DNA from: JALYIM01 sp040003205
GTDB taxonomy: Bacteria > Acidobacteriota > Terriglobia > Terriglobales > Acidobacteriaceae
Assembly: GCA_040003205.1 (NCBI GenBank)
Contig: JBDUDA010000068.1
Location: 1 to 12,712 of the forward strand
Length of the DNA: 12,712 nucleotides
Direction: 5' to 3'
The notes under the pieces were generated by a model, which saw only the letters and a program-made list of their open reading frames with translations, did no database searches and had not been told where the DNA came from. Numbering within the stretch: the stretch's first letter is position 1; each line of letters opens with the position of its first letter. Below, piece after piece: positions 7,016 to 12,712 of this stretch. The translations under genes were made by a program, and so were the position numbers.

Positions 7016-7019
7016 GGAG
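7016..7019 (+). promoter_or_regulatory. Ribosome binding site supporting a TTG start
   Basis: GGAG lies 4 bases before TTG 7024. The alternative ATG 7042 has only a weak AGG directly next to it. The TTG is therefore preferred for the large glycosidase, though both starts leave an intact signal peptide. Confidence 0.5.
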
Positions 7020-7023
7020 AGCC

Positions 7024-10000
7024 TTGAACACACGCAATAGGATGGGCCGAATTTCAATTCGCAGCAGCATCATCCTCATCCCACATTTATTTTTATGTGC
7101 AGCCTCTCTGTTGTACGGACAGACGGATCTTCAAAGCAAAGACGGCTACATGCGCCACCAAGGCGACGAATGGATCATTGGAACTTCCAAGGTTGAGAAA
7201 AGAGTACGTCTTGCCGACGGGCAGCTTTCTCTGACTTCACTCCGCAACAAGGCGTCAGGACGGGAATATCAGGATTCGAACACCCATCCGGCCGAGATCG
7301 AATTCTTCTCCAATGGCAAGGATGTCAGTGCATCCAACTGGCACTGGCAGTTACGCGCCGAGCATTCCTTTCTAGCGGACCAGGGGGAGCTGCAGCTCGA
7401 TATCGAACTTGAATCGGAAGGCGTACGAGTCACAAAACGCTATGTAATTTACCCTGGCACATCGGTCATTCGCGAATGGCTGACCCTCCAGAATTCATCC
7501 GCCATACCAATCCACATCAGCCGGGTTGACTTCCTGCACTCTCGCATACTCGGATCGAGCACACAGAATCTGCAATTTAACTACTTAACCGGAGGGGGCA
7601 ACTACAACGGAAGCCAACTGCTAAAGTCCGAGCCCATGAGCCCGGCGTTCCAGCGAACTCTCGATTCCAATGGCGGGATTCAGCCCGGCAACTACAGCAG
7701 TTTTCTGCCACTGGTGTTTCTGCACAATCGCAGCACCAATGAAGGTGTGGCGATCGGCTGGGACTACCTTGGCCACTGGCGTTTCGATATCGGGGATCAA
7801 GAAGGTGCGCCGCTGGGGATGAGTCTGACTCTGGCTGGCTATGAAAAGGACTTAGTTCCGGGAGAGCAGATTGAGACTCCGAAAGTCTTTATGGCGCCGT
7901 TCTCCGGCGGAGTGGATGAACTCGGAAATCAACTCCTCGATTGGCAATATGAATACCTGTGGGAATTCACCAATCCAGAATACTTCGCCAAGACTCGCTG
8001 GGCAGTCGATTGGCCGGAACCCTGGGTGGGTGAGGGAGGCACGCCCAGCGCCGATAACTGGGGACGCAGGCTTGCGCTCGACCTTCGCTATATTGATCTG
8101 CTGCGAGAAACCGGCACTGATATTTTGTGGGACGATGCCGGCTGGTATGACAAGTGGGGCACGTGGAATGGCCCTGACTGGCGGCGGACCAACGATTACT
8201 TGCGCAAACACGACATGCGATGGGTGCTCTGGTATCCGACATTTTTGGCGACTCCTCAATCCAAAGTCGCCCAGCAACATCCGGAATGGATGATCGCTGG
8301 TCAGGACATTCTTGAGCAGTCAATTCCGGGGACCGCGAATTGGCAAAACAAGTTGCTCGATGACAGTGTGAGCGCGTGGGGAAATTATCAGTGGCGTTAT
8401 GATATCGCGCCCGCAGCCAGTGCCAACGATACCGACGCGCTCGCCGCCGATCAGAATTTCCGCAAAGTGCTCCAGCAATTCAAGAGCGATCATCCTCAAA
8501 GCGGGATCGACGCTTGCGACGGCGGAGGACGCTGGATCAGCTATGACATCGCTCGGTTGGCCGAGTCGGGCGAATATACCGATGGCGGCGTCGGCCCTTA
8601 CAGCTCTTATTACACTTCCCTCCTGGTTCCGCCAGACAAGCTCCACAATGTGGTTGATTTCGATCACACTTATTACAGTCCAGCCAGTGACCGTACACAT
8701 CTGGCGATGAACCCAACGTGGTATCGAGATCCCGGCGACGGGCCCGATGTGGAATCGATCCGCAAAGATTGGGACCTCTATCATTATCTGGTAGTGCAAG
8801 GAGTTGTTGGCCGCTGGAGTCACATCTTTCGCCCCAAGGTAGATCACGATGACGCCATCTGGTACTTCCAGAGGATGAATCGAGACAGTTCGAAAGGTCT
8901 CATTCTCACCAAGCACGAGAAGCATGGTTCGACTTATTACCTCGTAAGCCAACTCTCGAGACATTCAGCGTCGTCTGCGGACCAATATTACGGCGATGCG
9001 GGGGGTATGAATGTCGTCACCGCAACCGGCGCCGCCAGCCTCGACACTGGGATATACCAGGACCCGGTGGACGGTGGTTTTCGCTATTACGGTGTGCGTG
9101 GGGAAGAATTTGGTCCACTCAATTTGAAGTATCAGGCGGGATCAGGCACAGATTCGCTGATCACCAAGATTGTTCGCCTTGGAACGAAACGCCCAGTCGC
9201 AGACCGTTTCTTTGGAATGGCTCTGCAAGTAGATCATCCCATGACGGTGACTGAGTTGGGTCAATTCGACCCGGGATTTAGTCACGGAGTGTATACGCTT
9301 TCCCTGGTGCGAGCCGAGGATGGCAAGGTGGTCGCCACAGTTGACCTCGACATGAGCCACACTTACCCGGATGCGAGCGGTTTCAAATACGCCAGGCTAC
9401 CTCAACCCATTCTCCTGGATGCCCTCGCCAAACCAGTAGTCATTTATCCGCGCGGCCTGTTGGCGGCGGAGACTTACGATGTGCGGGGAAGCGCCTCTGG
9501 CCTGCGTCTTCGCCAGAACGGCGCCAAGCTGATGTCAGATGGGATCAGCCTCGACACAATTGCGGCAGGCGAATTGATCTTCTTCAACCTGCCTCACTAT
9601 CCAGGCTCTGGGACCGACCGTGTTCGACCAACCGCGCCATCAAATGTGACCAAGCGAACAGGGTCAAATCTTGGAGTGGGAGGGATCGAGATCTCGTGGT
9701 CCCCAGGTCAAGATGACAATTGGATCTCGTATTATGAGGTTCGCAAGGATGGCCGATTGATTGGGAAGTCCGCGAAGGGCAATTTCTTCTTCGATCACTC
9801 AGGCAATGCACGCGATGGTATCGATGCGGCATTTGATGTCGCAGCGGTAGACGGAGATGGCAATCGCAGTCCGGTTGCCCTTGCACAAAAGATGGACGGC
9901 GCAGCCGAAACATACGAAGCCCTGGGAGATTTTGCGCCTGCACAGCTTGAAAGTCGATGGACATACGAAGAAATGTCCGAGGACGGTACTTACAATAATT

Positions 10001-10431
10001 TACTCTGGGACAAAGGTGGTTATGAGGGCCGATGGATAGGTTCAGGTTTTGGGCGGATTGGACGAATTTGGATGCAACCCTCCGCTCACAACGATCTTTC
10101 TCGCACTTTCATCGCCCCTAAGTCCGGTGTAGCGGATGTCCCCGGCGTCATTCGTAAAGATCCCAGCGCTGAAAACCGGGCTTCTTGTTTTGTGCGGATT
10201 CTTCAGAACGCCCGCCAGGTATGGCCTAAGGAAGGATGGGCTGAGGTGTCGCCGAATTATGACAGACCCACCACGTACAATATTACGAAGCTTCAGGTAA
10301 GAGAGGGTGACAAGATCCGATTTGTTGTGAAGCACAATGGTCAGAACCGCGTCGATCCCATCATTTGGGACCCATTGATCGTTTTCCAAGATTCAAGAAT
10401 CGCCCAGACAACGAAGGCCGCGTCGCACTAA
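7024..10431 (+). CDS. Large secreted multidomain GH36-like glycoside hydrolase with Fn3 and C-terminal beta-sandwich-type module
   Basis: 1135 residues from TTG 7024 (ATG 7042 is the alternative). A signal peptide occupies about 1-32, with hydrophobic core SIILIPHLFLCAASLL and cleavage near LYG-Q. An N-terminal beta-sandwich (about 35-330) precedes a TIM barrel with GH36 landmarks: LWDDAGW (D370, D371), DMRWVLWYP (W400-P405), QQHPEW (H419-W422), WRYD with nucleophile candidate D460, and DACDGGGRW (D496-W504), resembling the GH36 Cys-x-Gly-Gly-Gly-x-Arg acid/base loop. The usual nucleophile Lys is Arg here (R-Y-D). A beta-domain follows to about 860. Then comes an Fn3 domain (about 866-960: TAPSNV, ISWSPGQDDNWISYYEVRKDG, VAAVDGDGNRS). 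Last is a roughly 150-residue module ending in VDPIIWDPLIVF, which looks like a carbohydrate-binding beta-sandwich. It lacks the LRGL module of its three paralogues. Third gene of the plus operon, 36 bases after the enolase-like gene. Likely exo-alpha-glycosidase on a complex glycan; substrate unknown. Confidence 0.83.
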   Translation: MNTRNRMGRISIRSSIILIPHLFLCAASLLYGQTDLQSKDGYMRHQGDEWIIGTSKVEKRVRLADGQLSLTSLRNKASGREYQDSNTHPAEIEFFSNGKDVSASNWHWQLRAEHSFLADQGELQLDIELESEGVRVTKRYVIYPGTSVIREWLTLQNSSAIPIHISRVDFLHSRILGSSTQNLQFNYLTGGGNYNGSQLLKSEPMSPAFQRTLDSNGGIQPGNYSSFLPLVFLHNRSTNEGVAIGWDYLGHWRFDIGDQEGAPLGMSLTLAGYEKDLVPGEQIETPKVFMAPFSGGVDELGNQLLDWQYEYLWEFTNPEYFAKTRWAVDWPEPWVGEGGTPSADNWGRRLALDLRYIDLLRETGTDILWDDAGWYDKWGTWNGPDWRRTNDYLRKHDMRWVLWYPTFLATPQSKVAQQHPEWMIAGQDILEQSIPGTANWQNKLLDDSVSAWGNYQWRYDIAPAASANDTDALAADQNFRKVLQQFKSDHPQSGIDACDGGGRWISYDIARLAESGEYTDGGVGPYSSYYTSLLVPPDKLHNVVDFDHTYYSPASDRTHLAMNPTWYRDPGDGPDVESIRKDWDLYHYLVVQGVVGRWSHIFRPKVDHDDAIWYFQRMNRDSSKGLILTKHEKHGSTYYLVSQLSRHSASSADQYYGDAGGMNVVTATGAASLDTGIYQDPVDGGFRYYGVRGEEFGPLNLKYQAGSGTDSLITKIVRLGTKRPVADRFFGMALQVDHPMTVTELGQFDPGFSHGVYTLSLVRAEDGKVVATVDLDMSHTYPDASGFKYARLPQPILLDALAKPVVIYPRGLLAAETYDVRGSASGLRLRQNGAKLMSDGISLDTIAAGELIFFNLPHYPGSGTDRVRPTAPSNVTKRTGSNLGVGGIEISWSPGQDDNWISYYEVRKDGRLIGKSAKGNFFFDHSGNARDGIDAAFDVAAVDGDGNRSPVALAQKMDGAAETYEALGDFAPAQLESRWTYEEMSEDGTYNNLLWDKGGYEGRWIGSGFGRIGRIWMQPSAHNDLSRTFIAPKSGVADVPGVIRKDPSAENRASCFVRILQNARQVWPKEGWAEVSPNYDRPTTYNITKLQVREGDKIRFVVKHNGQNRVDPIIWDPLIVFQDSRIAQTTKAASH

Positions 10432-10472
10432 TGAGGCTGCTGGTGGCCAGGATGGGTTTGATGCAGCGGGAA

Positions 10473-10495
10473 GCGATCAGCGTTCGAGGGATCGC
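10473..10495. other. Weak hairpin between convergent genes
   Basis: The 84-base gap 10432-10515 between two convergent glycosidase genes holds GCGATC (10473-10478) and its perfect complement GATCGC (10490-10495) around an 11-base loop. No T-run follows on either strand. It may help to end transcription, but the stem is short. Nothing else is visible in the gap. Confidence 0.2.
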
Positions 10496-10515
10496 GAAAG
10501 GCGGATTTGGTTCTA

Positions 10516-12669
10516 CTAAGGAATCCGGTTGAGTAGCAGAATGTCCGATCCGTAGAGTTGCTGGTCGGCAAATTCACTAATCGCGCCGTCCCCTTTGGAG
10601 AGCCATACGTTCGGCAATTGCACCGTGATTCCGCTCATCAAGGCTTCACCCGTCATCTCTCTGTCGCGCCCCGGACGGTCGTTCAGGCTGGTCACTCGAT
10701 ATTTCGCGCGCGCATCCAAACCGCGCAAGCGAACCGTGGCCTCAGCGGCTTTGGACTTATCACGGAATATATAGACGACGGACTCGGTCGAATCTTCCTT
10801 AACGTATTGTATGGAACTCCATCCGAGCGCCGAAATGGTTGGATGGTACACGTCTTCAAGCAAGAGATGGCGGTACTGTTTAAAGTACAGCAGGTTTCGT
10901 TTGAAAGCCTCCACGAAACCAGGCGGCGCGGCAGAGAGAAACTGCGATGACATGCCGTTGATATTGCCGAAGGTCACGCCATGCGTGAAGTGCTTCCGGA
11001 AATAATAGTCAAGGGCCGAAGCACTGTACCAGCGGCCCGTCAGGTATTCGCCTCCCGCGTCACCCTTTCCTGCGGCTGCGAGTGAGCCCCACACACTGGG
11101 AGCGACCATAGGACCGGTGATGAATTCGTTGATGTATCCACCAGGAAGAAGAGTCTGCGGACCGGGATTGGTTCGCGCAAATTCCAGGGACGGATCGCAC
11201 TCAAACCCGGAAAGATTTGGAAAGCGGTCGAGAAGATAACGCAGAATCTCCAACCGGCCGCGATAAGCGGCATAGGCTCCATCCGTCTTTCCATGACCGT
11301 GGTCAGTGCGGTCGCACTCGTAGCTTACGGTCGTGGAGGGGTCCCATTTGATCCAGTCTAGTCGCCATTTTTCAATAATGTCTCCTAGCTGCTTCTCGAT
11401 CCACGCCACCACTTTTGGATCACCCATGCATAGCTGCTTGGTGATCGCGAGAGAAGGGTGCGTCGTCCCGATCGTCTTGCCGTCGATCATCGCCAACCAC
11501 TCCGCTGGAATCTCGCCCGATTCCACCCGCGCCGCATCCACGTTCCCCGGATCTACCCAGAGGCCGAATTTCAAGCCCATGGAGTGGACGGAGTCGGACA
11601 GATTCTTCAGGCCGTGAGGGAATTTCTCGCGGTCCTCCCGGTAGGTACCAAGACCCAGAGTCCAGTCGTTCATCCCGGGAATTACAGACGCGCCCTCGTA
11701 CCAGGTAGCATCGTGATAAAAGACGTCGAACCCGACTCTCTTCGCCAGGTCGAGTTCCTTAAGCAGTTGCTCTTCGCTGTTTTTTTCTGTGAGCCATATG
11801 CAGTACGTAACCAGCGGAGAGTCTGGCAAAGGCGCTTGGAATACATATTGCTTTAGATAGCGGAACGTCTCATTGCCGGCATTGTCGCTGTCTCCCTTTG
11901 CGAGCGCAATAAAGCTGATCGGGGTTTCCACTTTCGCTCCGGGAACTAGGTGGAAAACAGGTATGGGGCCGGACTTCTTGTTCTTTATAAGAATTGTCCC
12001 AGCCCGAATCATGGTGCTGGCGGTTGAGGATCGGATGTTAGCTTGCCATCCAAGCACGCCGAGGCCGGGTTCACCCCCCACTAGCATTGATTCTCCAGCG
12101 GCTTCATTTTCGAGTACTAGCCAATCAGAAAATTCGCGCTTTGGCGAAGGGCTCGCGATGGAATGAAATCCGTGTTGGCCTTTGAGAGATGAGTAGGTTT
12201 TTATTCCTCTGGCAGGATTTTTGAGTGAGAAAAATATCGGATCGATGTGAGTATCCAGCAGCAGGTCATGCTCCCCCACGTTTTCGAGTTTCATTGCCGT
12301 CTGAATTGCGGCGCCGGTTGGATACAATTTGAACTCAAGAGAAATCAGTCCGCCGTCATCGGACCGGAAACGCAGGGTGAGTTGCTTGCCACCCTTAGTC
12401 AGGCTTGAGACGGTATCGTCAGAATATTTGTATGGCTTGCCCCCTTTGTCGGGTGACGAAAGCAGCGGTGTGCCCGCTACCGCCCATTCTGCGCCACTTT
12501 CACGCCGCAATGACTTCAGCTGTACAGCGCCCGACCACCGAGTCAATTCCAGACGGATATGTCCGTTAGTTAATCCCCAGCCGGCGGGCGACGTGGTGAT
12601 GGATACTTCAGCGCGTGAGAAAGTCCCGAGGCAGCAGACCAGACAGGCTGAAAGTAGGGATGCTCTCAT
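10516..12669 (-). CDS. Secreted GH36-like (clan GH-D) glycoside hydrolase
   Basis: 717 residues from ATG 12669. A signal peptide covers 1-20 (MRASLLSACLVCCLGTF core, cleavage after SRA). The beta-sandwich N-domain runs to about 280. The barrel starts near TYCIWLTEKNSEEQLLKELDLAKRVG. Landmarks: YHDATW (D320), KFPHGLKNLSDSVHSMG, LKFGLWVDPGNVD, and DWIKWDPST with the canonical K441-W442-D443 nucleophile motif of GH36/GH27. The acid/base loop is unusual: GFECDPSLEFART (C491, D492, E497) replaces the Gly-rich Cys-x-Gly-Gly-Gly motif, so the proton donor may be D492 or E497. The C-terminal domain carries LRGLDARAKYRV, as in the paralogues at 2-643 and 2264-4414. A G-run (GGGGGG) about 9 bases before the ATG may serve as ribosome binding site. 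The gene is alone on its strand here, converging on the large glycosidase. Likely a periplasmic or extracellular alpha-glycosidase; substrate unknown. Confidence 0.84.
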   Translation of the reverse strand: MRASLLSACLVCCLGTFSRAEVSITTSPAGWGLTNGHIRLELTRWSGAVQLKSLRRESGAEWAVAGTPLLSSPDKGGKPYKYSDDTVSSLTKGGKQLTLRFRSDDGGLISLEFKLYPTGAAIQTAMKLENVGEHDLLLDTHIDPIFFSLKNPARGIKTYSSLKGQHGFHSIASPSPKREFSDWLVLENEAAGESMLVGGEPGLGVLGWQANIRSSTASTMIRAGTILIKNKKSGPIPVFHLVPGAKVETPISFIALAKGDSDNAGNETFRYLKQYVFQAPLPDSPLVTYCIWLTEKNSEEQLLKELDLAKRVGFDVFYHDATWYEGASVIPGMNDWTLGLGTYREDREKFPHGLKNLSDSVHSMGLKFGLWVDPGNVDAARVESGEIPAEWLAMIDGKTIGTTHPSLAITKQLCMGDPKVVAWIEKQLGDIIEKWRLDWIKWDPSTTVSYECDRTDHGHGKTDGAYAAYRGRLEILRYLLDRFPNLSGFECDPSLEFARTNPGPQTLLPGGYINEFITGPMVAPSVWGSLAAAGKGDAGGEYLTGRWYSASALDYYFRKHFTHGVTFGNINGMSSQFLSAAPPGFVEAFKRNLLYFKQYRHLLLEDVYHPTISALGWSSIQYVKEDSTESVVYIFRDKSKAAEATVRLRGLDARAKYRVTSLNDRPGRDREMTGEALMSGITVQLPNVWLSKGDGAISEFADQQLYGSDILLLNRIP

Positions 12670-12688
12670 CTTGTAGACCCCCCACGAA

Positions 12689-12712
12689 CGCGGCGTAATG
12701 GCACACGCCGCG
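12689..12712 (-). other. Perfect GC-rich inverted repeat upstream of the 10516-12669 glycosidase
   Basis: CGCGGCGT (12689-12696) and ACGCCGCG (12705-12712) are perfect complements around an 8-base centre. The repeat reaches the last base of the window and may be longer outside it. It lies 19 bases upstream of ATG 12669, so it is either a leader hairpin, an operator, or the end of an upstream terminator. There is no T-run on the minus strand after it. Confidence 0.5.

Noticed and set aside
8320..8964. 214-codon minus-strand open frame inside the large glycosidase
   Set aside because: It lies opposite conserved GH36 barrel motifs and shows no family features of its own.
10473..10495. Bidirectional intrinsic terminator between convergent genes
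   Set aside because: Only a 6-bp stem with an 11-base loop and no T-run on either side; listed only as a weak hairpin.
1..12712. CRISPR array, insertion sequence, tRNA, rRNA or phage genes
   Set aside because: No regular direct repeats, transposase motifs, or RNA gene sequences were seen; nearly all bases are used by the listed genes.

Overview
The window looks like part of a carbohydrate-catabolic locus from a moderately GC-rich environmental bacterium. The gene complement (secreted clan GH-D glycosidase paralogues, an Fn3-containing glycosidase, an oxidative deoxysugar branch) would fit a soil Acidobacteriota or a similar plant- or EPS-degrading lineage. No rRNA or marker gene is present, so this taxonomic guess is weak. 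Coding density is very high. I see no transporter, regulator, mobile element, tRNA, rRNA or CRISPR array.

Layout. (a) 2-643, plus strand: C-terminal end of a GH36-type alpha-galactosidase-like protein, cut by the window edge. (b) 4414 down to 640, minus strand: a three-gene operon. It encodes a secreted GH36-like glycosidase (2264-4414), an SDR resembling the 2-keto-3-deoxy-L-fuconate dehydrogenase/DHRS6 group (1504-2247), and a fumarylacetoacetate-hydrolase-family gene (640-1479). The last gene is full length except for one in-frame TAA at codon 104. Its stop overlaps the stop of gene (a) tail to tail. (c) 4415-4664: a 250-base divergent control region. It holds a candidate sigma70 promoter for the minus operon, a 22-bp near-palindrome over its -35 element, and a hairpin in the plus-strand leader. 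(d) 4665-10431, plus strand: a second operon. It encodes an APH/choline-kinase-fold small-molecule kinase, an enolase paralogue overlapping it by 14 bases, and a very large secreted GH36-like glycosidase with an Fn3 domain and a C-terminal beta-sandwich-type module. (e) 10516-12669, minus strand: another secreted GH36-like glycosidase, converging on (d), with a strong GC-rich inverted repeat just upstream of its start.

How the genes may work together (inference). Four different GH-D-type enzymes would release alpha-linked sugars outside the cytoplasm. The SDR and FAH proteins match the last two steps of non-phosphorylative L-fucose/L-rhamnose degradation: 2-keto-3-deoxy-aldonate to 2,4-diketo-3-deoxy-aldonate, then to pyruvate plus a hydroxy acid. 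The kinase and enolase-like pair, translationally coupled and in the same locus, could phosphorylate and dehydrate a hydroxy acid such as glycerate, or act on a related phospho-acid. The enolase paralogue keeps the catalytic Lys/Glu pair but has Val where the conserved active-site His lies and Asp where the conserved Glu lies. It is therefore probably not the housekeeping enolase. This kinase/enolase-like pair inside a glycosidase cluster is the most novel element in the window.
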